From positions 1 through 64,000 of the forward strand of contig FOBR01000027.1 in NCBI GenBank assembly GCA_900109895.1: 64,000 nt of DNA, written 5' to 3'. The stretch is from a bacterium A37T11. GTDB taxonomy: Bacteria > Bacteroidota > Bacteroidia > Sphingobacteriales > Sphingobacteriaceae. A program made the translations under genes and the position numbers. Shown piece by piece: positions 1 through 8,528 of this stretch. How positions within the stretch are numbered: the first letter of the stretch is position 1; each line of letters opens with the position of its first letter. The notes beneath the pieces are model-generated. The model was not told the DNA's origin and did no database searches. It saw only the letters and a list, made by a program, of their open reading frames with translations.

Positions 1-440
1 CCATCCAAAATCCAGACTTCGTGTGGCTCAATCGAGTGTGGGAAAAGGGAATGGAGCAACTTATCATCAGTGATGATGGGAATGCTTAATCCAGCTAACC
101 CCTTTCCAAATTTACCCCCAAACCAGTCATCCACTGCCTGCTTGAATTCATAGGTAACCCAATAAAATTGAAAATGCGCTTTGAATTTATCCTGCAAGGC
201 GATCATTTCGGGTAGCTTTTCGATACATCCTGGACAATGGGTAAACCCAAAGTCCAGAATGACGAGCTTATCGCCAAAGTTTCTGAGGCTGACGTTCTCC
301 TTGTCGATGCTTTTATCCCGATATTGAATCACATTTTTAATGGCTAGATCAGGAACGGAATCTCCAACTTGAAGAATTTTTTGAGCAAAAGTTTTAACGA
401 ATCCCGATAGGATGGCGATAATTAATAGCGCTATTTTCAT
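1..440 (-). CDS. TlpA-like thioredoxin-fold protein, 3' end cut by window edge
   Basis: The frame is open from an ATG at 440 to base 1 (146 codons), so the C-terminus lies outside the window. Residues 1-19 form a short signal peptide ending in Phe-Ala-Gln, which predicts export to the periplasm. A thioredoxin-fold core follows, with the redox motif Cys69-Pro-Gly-Cys72 in a FTHCPGC context, and the visible part ends in a VWILDG strand typical of the TlpA/AhpC-TSA family. It lies 18 bp after the SusD gene on the same strand and probably belongs to the same operon. Thioredoxins of this type are frequent partners of SusC/SusD loci in Sphingobacteriales; the redox substrate is unknown. The family call is firm, the role is inference. 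Confidence 0.85.
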   Translation of the reverse strand, partial: MKIALLIIAILSGFVKTFAQKILQVGDSVPDLAIKNVIQYRDKSIDKENVSLRNFGDKLVILDFGFTHCPGCIEKLPEMIALQDKFKAHFQFYWVTYEFKQAVDDWFGGKFGKGLAGLSIPIITDDKLLHSLFPHSIEPHEVWILD

Positions 441-458
441 ATGAGAAAATAATTGTCA

Positions 459-1814
459 TTAACGAGCGTTCTGTTGAGCCCCGCTAAGAGTTACAGCACT
501 TTCCGGGATCAGTAATGCATACCTTAAATCATTAGGTGGCAATTCTGAAATAGTTCCGTCTATCGAACGTTTTATAGTAATCGCAAATGCTGGCTCTAAA
601 TTCAACCGCCGGAGATCCCACCAGCGACGATTCCCTCTAAATGCCAATTCTTTTCTGCGTTCATGAAGTATAGTCGTAAGGGCTTCCACCTGTTCAATAA
701 AATTGTACGGCTGAAAGCTACCAGACTTATATCGCTTTACTAATAAACCATTTAATATACTACTAGCTTCTTTAAGATCATTTAATCGTGCCGCACATTC
801 TGCTTTTATAAGGTACATTTCATCCACGGATATTCCACTAAATAGGGTTTGAGAGGTATTTCCATCATATTGACCTTTAAAATAATGAGTACCGTCGACA
901 TTTGCTTGATAAAAAATATTTTTTCGCAGATCATTCTGTTGATACGATAAGTATAACAATGAATCAACTCTACACCCGGTAGTGCTGAATACAGTAGTAT
1001 ATGTGAGACGGGACTGATAAAGCATTTCAATATTTCCATTTGTGATGGGTGTACGGGAATTGCTATCTAACGTATTAAAATCCAGTAAGGTGTTTTCTAT
1101 TTTCAGACTAGAATCAGCGTACGATTCAGCCAATTTCCACTCTTGCATTTGCAAATATACACAAGCAAGAGCGGCATAAGCTGCCGCCTTACTAGGCCTA
1201 GTGGCAGGACTGTTTATGGCTGGAAGATATTGACAAGCTGCTTTTAAATCGTTCGCAATCCAGTCATAGGTATTTTTTAATGTCGACCGTACAGTTGGAT
1301 CGTTAATGTCAGATGTTTTCTTAAAGGGCATCCCTAAAGATTCATCATTCTTTCCATTTTCAAAGGGTACAGTATATATTTGTGCTGCTGAAAACAACGA
1401 CCATCCTCTTACAAAATATGCTGCCCCTTTAATCGAACTATAGCTTGATTCTCTATTGCTTTCTGACACCCTATCTATATTATCCAACACTGTATTAGCC
1501 ATATATATCTTTGTATAGTTATTCTGCCAATCGGCATCAAACCTTACACCAGGATTCCAATTATATACGCCTTGAAATAAAGTAGATATATTGGGTAAAA
1601 AAGAGGCATTAATATAATAATCGTCACATCCGACATCTCCGGCGATTGGGTCTTGCCTATTTATAGTTTGATCGTTATCAAGCAATGCTTGTAGATCATT
1701 TAAACTTTCTGGAATTACTAAAGACTTATCTGGCTTGGCATCCAGATATTTTTTGCAAGAAGAAGCGAAGATCGATAATGCTAATATCAGTAGGGATAAA
1801 TATGTATTTTTCAT
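459..1814 (-). CDS. SusD/RagB family nutrient-binding outer-membrane lipoprotein
   Basis: A 451-residue protein with a lipoprotein signal peptide whose lipobox ends at Cys20 (ASSC), then the SusD-typical start KKYLDAKPD. The middle holds the alpha-helical TPR-like scaffold (for example residues around AAAYAALACVYLQMQEW). The C-terminus carries the RagB/SusD signatures RRKELAFRGNRRWWDLRR and a late IPESA...QN motif. SusD proteins sit on the cell surface as the lid of the SusC channel and bind the glycan or peptide ligand. The gene follows susC by 38 bp and precedes a thioredoxin gene. At 451 residues it is at the short end for the family. No glycoside hydrolase is visible nearby, so the ligand cannot be inferred. 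Confidence 0.95.
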   Translation of the reverse strand: MKNTYLSLLILALSIFASSCKKYLDAKPDKSLVIPESLNDLQALLDNDQTINRQDPIAGDVGCDDYYINASFLPNISTLFQGVYNWNPGVRFDADWQNNYTKIYMANTVLDNIDRVSESNRESSYSSIKGAAYFVRGWSLFSAAQIYTVPFENGKNDESLGMPFKKTSDINDPTVRSTLKNTYDWIANDLKAACQYLPAINSPATRPSKAAAYAALACVYLQMQEWKLAESYADSSLKIENTLLDFNTLDSNSRTPITNGNIEMLYQSRLTYTTVFSTTGCRVDSLLYLSYQQNDLRKNIFYQANVDGTHYFKGQYDGNTSQTLFSGISVDEMYLIKAECAARLNDLKEASSILNGLLVKRYKSGSFQPYNFIEQVEALTTILHERRKELAFRGNRRWWDLRRLNLEPAFAITIKRSIDGTISELPPNDLRYALLIPESAVTLSGAQQNAR

Positions 1815-1852
1815 GCTATTTTTCTAATTTCTATAGTTTATAACTGAGAGCT

Positions 1853-4800
1853 TCATAAATTTGCTCTAATTCCAAATCCAATGGATCGTGGAATTCGAAT
1901 ACCATTGGCTGTGTCCGGATCAATTCCTTCTTTATTTGCTTTCCAAATGATACCAATGTTATTAATATAAGAATAGATCTGTAATCCGGACAGGTAAATT
2001 GATTTTGCGAATCGATCTTTTAAGTGATACGATAGGTTACAATCCTGTATCCTTATATTATCTCCCTTAATGATATTTGTGGATGAATAGGCATAAAACT
2101 GATCTCTATAATTGTCTGCCGGAAATACCATTGAAGGCACATTTGTGTGTTTTTCATCTCCGGGTGCCTGCCAACGCTTTTCATAATCAGAATGTTCCAT
2201 TGCGCCATTAAATAGGGCTGTGTAATTTATGGATGGTTTTCTGAGCACATAATCAAAGTGATAGGCAATGTTAACTGATAATTCAATTGACTTATAGGTA
2301 AATGTATTCAACCAGGAACCATTGTAAAGTGGCAAGGAAGATCCAGCATTAACAATATCTTGCCATTGACCCTGATTGATAATGGTTGAATAATCTTTAC
2401 TTACCTTCCCATCCACATATCCTTGCGGGTCGCCATTCATGGGATCCAGCCCCGCCCATTTATAAGCGAAGATGCTATAAAAATTTGAGCCTTCGATGGG
2501 TGAAGTGGAACCTCCACCGACATAAGCTGATGGGAAACTTTGCTTAAGGTAATATCTGGACACCACCGTTTTATCATACGAAAAATTGAGGGAAGATAAC
2601 CAGTTGAATGCCCGATTAATAATGCTTGCAGCCAAATTAACATCAAGCCCCCTTCCTCTTAATGATGCGGCATTCTTTGTCAACGTAGGTGAACCGGTAG
2701 CTGTAATATCAGCCGGAACTCCTGATATTAAATCCGTAGAATTTTTAAAGTAATATTCGATGTAACCTGATATAATTTGATTCTTTAATGCGAAATCCAA
2801 TCCAATATTATGCATCGCCACTTGTTCCCATCTCAACGAAGGATTTGCATAACTTCCTATTGTTGCATAAGGAAGGTTTGTTATTCGTCCTGAACCCACA
2901 GTTCTAAATATCAATGTAGGTAATGCCGTTAATTGATTATTCACATTCCCACTTCTGCCATACGTATATCGTAATTTAAGAGACGGTAAAAATGAGCTGC
3001 TGTAGAACTTTTCATTAGACAAATTCCATGCTCCTCCCATTGACCAAAGAGGTACCCCTTTTTGATTGGTCTTAACCCCAAATAAATTCGACTGGTCTCT
3101 ACGAACACTACCAGATACCGTATATTTATCACTAAAGTAATAAGATGCATTGGCATACATGGACACAAAACGATTGAGCAATTGCGTAAGCTGAACGGGA
3201 TTAGGAATAATATCAGTATATTGCAGATTATCATAGGTCTGATAATAATTTAAAAAATCCACGTTTTTAGCAAACGTAAGTGTATTGTCGTCATAGCCAT
3301 ACAGCCGATCACTTTGGTAATTAGTTTGACTTTGCTTTAACTCAAAACCTGCAATAGCTGCTATTTTATCCTGCTTAAAACTTTGTGAATAATTAAGCTG
3401 AACTCTTCCTGAATGAGAATTAATTGTACCCTGAGAACGATCTAATATACCTCCCATGGGAACAGAATAATTAATAGACGTTGCACCAATTGCTGTAAAT
3501 AGATTGATTAAATTTCGCGTAAAATAGCTATCTAAATTGTGATTTTCCCTGCCTGTAGATATAGATGACTCATATTGATAACGGCCTTCAATATTTAAAA
3601 AAGAAGTGATCTTATAGGTAGCGGCTAAATTAGCCAACCAATCATTATTTTTACTCTTGTTGTCGTTATTGGCCAATTCATTAAGGGGGCTATAGTTCCA
3701 GTCCAGTAGTCTGCCAGCTCCGGCAGTGTCCGTAAACGCCTTGGAATAATCCTGTGGAATATATGAATTATTTCCATCAGCATCTTTCAGTTGGGCATAC
3801 GGATAGAGATCTGTCCTGCTATAATTTCTAGTCTGCACCAACGAACCACCAAGTGAGTTATTTTGAGCCTTACTATTGGTATATTGTAATGCCAGGCTAA
3901 TATCCAATTTATCCGTAGTCTTGTAATTGGTTTGATTTTTAAAGGTAAACCTTTGCGTTTGATTGCCCACCAGGCTTGCCAAGCTTTTATCGTACCCAGC
4001 GGATACGTAATAATTAACGGCCTTGTCTCCGCCCGAAAGATTAAGGGCATATTGTTGGTCCACATTTGTTCGGTAGAGGTATTTCAGATAGTCATTCCGT
4101 ACATCAAGGTTCCGCAACTGATTGATCTGCGACTCGGCATCTGCTTCGGTGATCAATTTTTTCCTTTCATCCTGAAGGATAAGCGCTACTGGAGATACGA
4201 TTGGGTAGTTAAAGGTGTTTGACAATGCACCATCAAAAGCGCCATTTTTAAATAAGAATTCTTCTACATCAATATAATCAGAGGTAGACATTTGTTTGGC
4301 AGCAAGCAGATCGGGTTTTTCCTTAAGATTAACGGATGAACTTGCCGAGATCTTCGATTTCTCCTGATACTGACCTTTCTTGCTGGTAATGACAATGACT
4401 CCATTGCCGGCACGTGCTCCCCAAATCGAAGTGGGCGCCCCGTCTTTTAAAATCGTAATTGACTGAATATCATTAGGATTTATATTTTCTATGTCTCCGT
4501 CATAAGGAAAATTATCCAGGATAATGAGTGGTTTGGCTATTTCGGATGATAAAGTGCTAATACCTCTTATCGTAAAGTTTTCTACACTTGAATTTTTTAT
4601 ATCAAAATAAACCCCCGGCGTCAGATTTTCAATGCGGCTGATGATGTCGCTGCTGATCTTCCGTTCGATTAATTTTTGGCCGACTTTGTCGAAGGCGGCA
4701 GTCCCGCGTTCCTTGGACAACACTTGGTATCCATTGCTCACCACATCCACCTCATCCAACGATGCCTCTGCGCGTTGCAGTATAATGGTAGTGAGGTGAT

Positions 4801-5410
4801 CGGATATAGGTACTTCACGCGTGGCGAAACCGAGATAGGAAATTTGCAGGGTGGCGTTGTCTTCGACGCCTCTTAAGATGAATTCCCCATTTTTGTTGGT
4901 GAACGTGGCGCGCGAGGTGCCTTTAACGCGGATGGTAGCGTTTTCTAAGGGTGTGCCGATGGAGTCGGTGACGCGGCCGGTGATGGTTTTCCCGTCCTGC
5001 GACGGGACTCCTCGTTCCTCGTCGGTTGCCCTACCACCAACTATAAAAAAATCTTTTACCTTGTCCACCATTCCTTTCTCCTTCTCTTTAATCAGAATAG
5101 TTTGTTTTTCGATCGTAAAGGTAAAGGGTTGTCCTTCCACGCATTTTTCCAACACTTCCGTTAGCCCGGCATGCACAAAATTGGCATTGACCTGGCGCAG
5201 GTCGTCTAATTTTTTGGCGGAGTAGAATACTGAGTAATCGGTTTGTTCTTTGATCGCTAAAAAGATATCTTTAAGTGTTGCGCTTTTCTTTTTGATGGTA
5301 ATATAAGGCTGCGCCAGCGTCGCTGCGCTGACCTGCATAATGGCAACTAATACAATAACGGATGTAATATTAACCCGCATAAGCACTCCTTTCGTAAATT
5401 TTATATACAT
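1853..5410 (-). CDS. SusC/RagA family TonB-dependent transporter with STN signalling domain
   Basis: The 1185-residue outer-membrane transporter has a signal peptide ending at TLAQ (residue 34), an STN domain at about 43-110, a carboxypeptidase-regulatory-like domain at about 143-212 (ITGRVTDSIGTPLENATI), a TonB plug at about 240-350 (LIILDNFPYDGDIENINPNDI, then ILKDGAPTSIWGARAGNGVI) and a C-terminal beta-barrel. The STN domain normally contacts a FecR-type anti-sigma factor, and such a gene lies just upstream, so this receptor probably both imports and signals. Two starts are possible: ATG at 5410, which gives the long N-region common in STN-type SusC proteins, and ATG at 5380, which has AAGGAG five bases upstream. 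I keep 5410. The 199-bp leader up to fecR holds strong hairpins and a possible antisense RNA. Confidence 0.95.
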   Translation of the reverse strand: MYIKFTKGVLMRVNITSVIVLVAIMQVSAATLAQPYITIKKKSATLKDIFLAIKEQTDYSVFYSAKKLDDLRQVNANFVHAGLTEVLEKCVEGQPFTFTIEKQTILIKEKEKGMVDKVKDFFIVGGRATDEERGVPSQDGKTITGRVTDSIGTPLENATIRVKGTSRATFTNKNGEFILRGVEDNATLQISYLGFATREVPISDHLTTIILQRAEASLDEVDVVSNGYQVLSKERGTAAFDKVGQKLIERKISSDIISRIENLTPGVYFDIKNSSVENFTIRGISTLSSEIAKPLIILDNFPYDGDIENINPNDIQSITILKDGAPTSIWGARAGNGVIVITSKKGQYQEKSKISASSSVNLKEKPDLLAAKQMSTSDYIDVEEFLFKNGAFDGALSNTFNYPIVSPVALILQDERKKLITEADAESQINQLRNLDVRNDYLKYLYRTNVDQQYALNLSGGDKAVNYYVSAGYDKSLASLVGNQTQRFTFKNQTNYKTTDKLDISLALQYTNSKAQNNSLGGSLVQTRNYSRTDLYPYAQLKDADGNNSYIPQDYSKAFTDTAGAGRLLDWNYSPLNELANNDNKSKNNDWLANLAATYKITSFLNIEGRYQYESSISTGRENHNLDSYFTRNLINLFTAIGATSINYSVPMGGILDRSQGTINSHSGRVQLNYSQSFKQDKIAAIAGFELKQSQTNYQSDRLYGYDDNTLTFAKNVDFLNYYQTYDNLQYTDIIPNPVQLTQLLNRFVSMYANASYYFSDKYTVSGSVRRDQSNLFGVKTNQKGVPLWSMGGAWNLSNEKFYSSSFLPSLKLRYTYGRSGNVNNQLTALPTLIFRTVGSGRITNLPYATIGSYANPSLRWEQVAMHNIGLDFALKNQIISGYIEYYFKNSTDLISGVPADITATGSPTLTKNAASLRGRGLDVNLAASIINRAFNWLSSLNFSYDKTVVSRYYLKQSFPSAYVGGGSTSPIEGSNFYSIFAYKWAGLDPMNGDPQGYVDGKVSKDYSTIINQGQWQDIVNAGSSLPLYNGSWLNTFTYKSIELSVNIAYHFDYVLRKPSINYTALFNGAMEHSDYEKRWQAPGDEKHTNVPSMVFPADNYRDQFYAYSSTNIIKGDNIRIQDCNLSYHLKDRFAKSIYLSGLQIYSYINNIGIIWKANKEGIDPDTANGIRIPRSIGFGIRANL

Positions 5411-5413
5411 TTG
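5406..5413 (+). promoter_or_regulatory. Possible -7 box for an antisense transcript
   Basis: TACATTTG fits the Bacteroidota -7 consensus TAnnTTTG on the plus strand, opposite the start codon of the susC gene. I see no TTG at the expected -33 spacing. Part of the match comes from the reverse complement of the start codon itself, so it could be chance. It is listed because a plus-strand terminator lies about 100 bases downstream. Confidence 0.3.
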
Positions 5414-5418
5414 GACAC

Positions 5419-5521
5419 ATGTTTAGTGTAATAAATGATTGTTTCCTACAACGTTTTTCCTGAACATTCCTGCCTGGCAGGATATAGCCGGTGGTGTTGG
5501 TCGCACTGCCGGCTTTTTTTT
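5419..5521 (+). ncRNA. Putative cis-antisense small RNA opposite the susC leader
   Basis: No plus-strand gene explains the terminator at 5486-5521, which lies between fecR and susC. A -7-like box at 5406-5413 would start a transcript near 5419, giving an RNA of about 100 nt fully complementary to the susC 5' leader. In Bacteroides, DonS and related cis-antisense RNAs occupy this position between an anti-sigma gene and a susC homologue and repress the locus. Seen: the terminator and the box. Inferred: the transcript, its 5' end and its role. Confidence 0.4.
5486..5521 (+). terminator. Rho-independent terminator without an upstream plus-strand gene
   Basis: An 11-bp stem (AGCCGGTGGTG with CACTGCCGGCT, two G-T wobbles) encloses a 7-base loop and is followed by eight T on the plus strand. 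The minus strand carries the A tract before the hairpin, so the polarity is clearly plus. It lies in the fecR-susC gap. Confidence 0.65.
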
Positions 5522-5555
5522 ATCAGGTGCATTTTCCCTGTTTTCTGTTTTTAGT

Positions 5556-5588
5556 TTACCTCCATTTTTTGGTATGGTTAATATTCAT
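5556..5588 (-). CDS. Ten-codon leader ORF with a strong ribosome binding site
   Basis: It begins 21 bases after the fecR stop codon, has GGGAGG seven bases before its ATG, and encodes MNINHTKKWR followed by TAA. A strong Shine-Dalgarno sequence is unusual here, because most genes in this window have none. It may be a leader peptide or the relic of an older susC 5' end, since SusC N-termini often look similar. Expression is unproven. Confidence 0.25.
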   Translation of the reverse strand: MNINHTKKWR

Positions 5589-5609
5589 TTTCGTACCTCC
5601 CTTATGCTT

Positions 5610-6713
5610 TTATTTCCGGTATACTTTTACATTTCTTCCATTGACCTCAAAGCGGATATCCCCTACTTGCTGCATCATATCCAGCAGGATGGCTACGTTG
5701 TCATACCGGGATAGCGTCCCTGAAAAGGTTTCGGAATCGGGTATCTGTTCTGCATAGGATACTTCAAAATTGTACCACCGGGCCAGTTTGCGTAAAACGG
5801 CTTGTACGGGTTCTTTGGTAAAGACAAACTCGCCGTTCTTCCAGCTGATGGCTTCATCCAGGTCGGCTTGCTGCTTGGTGAGGCCGCCGTTTTCCTGTAG
5901 GGTGGATTGCTCGCCGGGCACCAGTGTGATACTTTTTCCCTGTAAATTAGCTACCAGTACCGATCCGCTGGTGAGCGTGGTTTGAATAGTTTTATTTTCC
6001 GCATAAGCCTCGACATTAAAAGAAGTGCCCAGCACAGAAATTTCCTGGTTTTTACTGATCACATTAAATGGTTTGGACTTGTCTTCTTTAATTTCGAAGT
6101 AGGCTTCGCCTTCTAAAGAAACTGTTCTGGTATCGCCGCTGAAGCGGCTTGGATATGTTATGGTGGATTGGGCGTTGAGCCAAACTTTGGTACCGTCTTC
6201 GAGTATGATTTGGTATTGGCCGCCTTTGGGAGTGGACAATGTTAACATCGTACTATTTACGATTGCTTTTGCTTTGATTGCTGTTCCATCATTATACTTT
6301 ATGTCTTCGTCATTGATTTGGATGCCGGCTTTGGCGCTGTCGAGACTTATTTTACGGCCGTCGGCCAGGGTGAGTACGGCCCTGTTGCTGCCGGGCTGGA
6401 AGCCGGTTTGTTTGGTGTTTTGCTTGTAGTAATAAAATGTGATGCCACAGGCTATTAATAGAATTGCTGCCACTTGTACCCATCGGTTGGTATAGAGGGG
6501 CCGGGGTTTTTTTGATAGGGGCTGGTCTTTTTGGGCGATTATTTTTTTAAATACATCGTGTTTAATCTGGTCATAGTCCCAATCGGCCAGTGCTTCAGCT
6601 TTTTGACGGGCAAAGTAGTCATTATTCCAGGATTCAACGAGCGCGCGTTCTTCGGCCGTGCAGTCTCCTTTGAGGTACCTCCTGACTAATGCTATGACTT
6701 CTTTTCGTTTCAT
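5610..6713 (-). CDS. FecR-family anti-sigma factor
   Basis: A 367-residue single-pass inner-membrane protein. The cytoplasmic N-terminal part (about 1-75) should bind the sigma factor, a membrane helix spans about 78-96 (WVQVAAILLIACGITFYYY), the periplasmic FecR domain covers about 155-260 (LSTPKGGQYQIILEDGTKVW then FNAEAY-like FNVEAYAENK), and a DUF4974-type C-terminal domain ends the protein (about 290-367). It lies 61 bp after the sigma gene and upstream of susC, the standard sigma/anti-sigma/SusC trio in which ligand-bound SusC signals through its STN domain to release the sigma factor. Length and order are normal. Confidence 0.95.
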   Translation of the reverse strand: MKRKEVIALVRRYLKGDCTAEERALVESWNNDYFARQKAEALADWDYDQIKHDVFKKIIAQKDQPLSKKPRPLYTNRWVQVAAILLIACGITFYYYKQNTKQTGFQPGSNRAVLTLADGRKISLDSAKAGIQINDEDIKYNDGTAIKAKAIVNSTMLTLSTPKGGQYQIILEDGTKVWLNAQSTITYPSRFSGDTRTVSLEGEAYFEIKEDKSKPFNVISKNQEISVLGTSFNVEAYAENKTIQTTLTSGSVLVANLQGKSITLVPGEQSTLQENGGLTKQQADLDEAISWKNGEFVFTKEPVQAVLRKLARWYNFEVSYAEQIPDSETFSGTLSRYDNVAILLDMMQQVGDIRFEVNGRNVKVYRK

Positions 6714-6774
6714 TCTATAGGTATAACAAATAAGTCGAGGGTAGGTACTAAAGGTTTTTAAAAAAAATATTTTC

Positions 6775-7323
6775 TCAAAGCCCTAAATGGAGGCGGATGC
6801 GCTTTAGCGCATTCGTGATGTGGTTTTTTACCGTGAAAACTGAAATATTCATTTTTACGGCTATTTCTTTATGGCTGAGCTGTTGGTTCCGGCTTAGTTC
6901 AAATACCTGCCGCATTTTTTCGGGCATGGACCCCACTTCTTCTTCGATCAGTTGGTGAAGCTGGTGGGTTCGGGCCAGTTGATCGGCCTCAGGCACTGCA
7001 TTATCCATATAGGAAGTCAGATCGGTCAAGTGATCTGCCTTTAGTTTGTCTTTGGCGATGACATTTAAGACCTGGTTGCGTACCAGCGTATATAAATAAG
7101 CAGACAACTGGGTATCTGGCGATAATTTGGGCGATTTTTCCCACAATTTTACAAAAGTATTTTGCAGTACATCCCGGCATTCCTCTTCATCATGCAGCAT
7201 TCGTTGCGCATAACGCAGCAACACCCCCCAAAAACGCTCATAAATTTCGGCAAACGCTCGCTCATCGCCCTTTTTTAATAAGGTAAGCAACTGTTGATCT
7301 GCGTACGAGCGATAATCTGCCAC
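6775..7323 (-). CDS. ECF RNA polymerase sigma factor (Bacteroidota SusC/FecR type)
   Basis: The 182-residue protein contains sigma region 2 at about 22-90 (FAEIYERFWGVLLRYAQRML, then DVLQNTFVKLWE) and region 4 at about 122-176 with a helix-turn-helix (LSHKEIAVKMNISVFTVKNHITNALKRIR). It lacks regions 1 and 3, as expected for ECF factors. The start codon is GTG at 7323. It is the first gene of the sigma-fecR-susC-susD-thioredoxin run and should drive the locus when released from the anti-sigma factor. A TAnnTTTG box lies 19 bases upstream of the start. Confidence 0.95.
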   Translation of the reverse strand: MADYRSYADQQLLTLLKKGDERAFAEIYERFWGVLLRYAQRMLHDEEECRDVLQNTFVKLWEKSPKLSPDTQLSAYLYTLVRNQVLNVIAKDKLKADHLTDLTSYMDNAVPEADQLARTHQLHQLIEEEVGSMPEKMRQVFELSRNQQLSHKEIAVKMNISVFTVKNHITNALKRIRLHLGL

Positions 7324-7342
7324 TTGATTTAAGTTTGTTTCA

Positions 7343-7350
7343 CAAATCTA
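7343..7350 (-). promoter_or_regulatory. Possible -7 promoter box of the ECF sigma gene
   Basis: TAGATTTG on the minus strand matches TAnnTTTG and lies 19 bases before the GTG start. No convincing -33 TTG is present. Confidence 0.35.
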
Positions 7351-7493
7351 TTATATATTTTGATTACTTTTTGAAAAAAATGAAAAAAAATTTAGTGATG
7401 AACTTAATTTGGATTTTTTACATATGTTTCGAATTTCCCCCATGTAGCGCTATGGGTATGAATTGCGTTTTAAAGCAAATCAAATTATGTTAT

Positions 7494-8447
7494 ATGAAAT
7501 TTTACAGCATTTATTCTTTATTCATTTTTGCAGTCCTGTTGGGTAGTTGTAGTAAGGATAATTCGACACCTAATAATGGTCCTTTGGCTGCCGGATACTC
7601 CATTCTGGTCAATAACGGTCAAGTGCTTGTGAGCGGTTTTTTAAGTGAAAACGGCCGGGTAACCACCAGATATTGGGTGAATGACAAAAAAGTCGATTCA
7701 ACCGGTTTTACGGGTCTTGTTGGGAACCAATCCATTTTCCGGGTGGCCGTTGACGATCAATTCAGAACTGGGTATACCTATAAAGACAATGCAGGCGTCA
7801 TTCAAAGCTATCGTTTTAACCAGGGAACTGGTGCCGAAAACGGCCACATATTTTATTATCTAAACAATTCGATGGTGCGGATGAATAACGACAGCATCGG
7901 TATTTTGTCTACCGTTTCTTTTCACGATAATACACCCATATTTGCCGGTTCATTGGGTGTACTTATAAATAATGCGATGAACAGATCGATACAACCTAAA
8001 ACCGCCTTTGTGTGGGACGGTCATTCTCCGATCAATGAGTTGGTGCGTCCGGAACAAAGCACGCTGTTTTGGGGGGTTAGCGCTGTTTATGCTGTTGGTA
8101 CCAATGAAGTGTATGTAGGCGGCTTATGCGGCATACCTATGTACTGGAAAAACTCCGATCCAGTTGTGCTGGATAGCCGTTATGGAGAAGTTTGGCAAAT
8201 TACCAAATCAGGCCCGGATGTGTATGCAGTAGGGTTATTGAATAAACACAATTCAAACAGCACAGGGCATACCGCCTGTTACTGGAAGAACGGCACGCTA
8301 TACGAACTTGAGGATAATGCGCAAGCATATGCTATATGTATTGACGGGGAAGATGTCTATATATCCGGGGCTGTTGGGAATGTTCCCGTAAACTACCATC
8401 CATGTTATTGGAAAAATGGCGTAAGGGTTGACCTGCCGATGATTTAA
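7494..8447 (+). CDS. Lipoprotein with predicted beta-propeller-like repeats, function unknown
   Basis: From ATG 7494 the 317-residue product has a clean lipoprotein signal with Cys19 (LLGSC) followed by SKDNS; the frame stays open upstream but that extension would bury the signal peptide. The body contains recurring short motifs of the type W-x-N and YWKNG (around TRYWVNDKK, MYWKNSD, CYWKNGTLYEL, CYWKNGVRVDL) alternating with EVYVGG, DVYAVG and DVYISG strands, about 50 residues apart. This periodicity suggests beta-propeller blades. It is divergent from the sigma factor gene. I do not recognise a named function; a surface or periplasmic binding role would be a guess. Confidence 0.8.
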   Translation: MKFYSIYSLFIFAVLLGSCSKDNSTPNNGPLAAGYSILVNNGQVLVSGFLSENGRVTTRYWVNDKKVDSTGFTGLVGNQSIFRVAVDDQFRTGYTYKDNAGVIQSYRFNQGTGAENGHIFYYLNNSMVRMNNDSIGILSTVSFHDNTPIFAGSLGVLINNAMNRSIQPKTAFVWDGHSPINELVRPEQSTLFWGVSAVYAVGTNEVYVGGLCGIPMYWKNSDPVVLDSRYGEVWQITKSGPDVYAVGLLNKHNSNSTGHTACYWKNGTLYELEDNAQAYAICIDGEDVYISGAVGNVPVNYHPCYWKNGVRVDLPMI

Positions 8448-8486
8448 AGATATAACTTTTGTTCTATTGCGGCCTGGCAAGGGACC

Positions 8487-8526
8487 TGATAATTTTACAG
8501 CATTATTAAACTTTGTAAAATTATCA
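8487..8526. promoter_or_regulatory. 13-bp perfect inverted repeat next to a start codon
   Basis: TGATAATTTTACA (8487-8499) and TGTAAAATTATCA (8514-8526) are perfect reverse complements separated by 14 bases. The right arm ends two bases before the ATG at 8529. In RNA it would fold over the ribosome binding region; in DNA it could be an operator. There is no T tract, so it is not a terminator. Confidence 0.5.
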
Positions 8527-8528
8527 TC

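Noticed and set aside
4851-5225. 124-residue plus-strand ORF opposite the SusC STN and regulatory domains
   Set aside because: It is explained by codon bias of the real gene on the minus strand; the possible antisense RNA nearby starts further downstream and does not need this frame.
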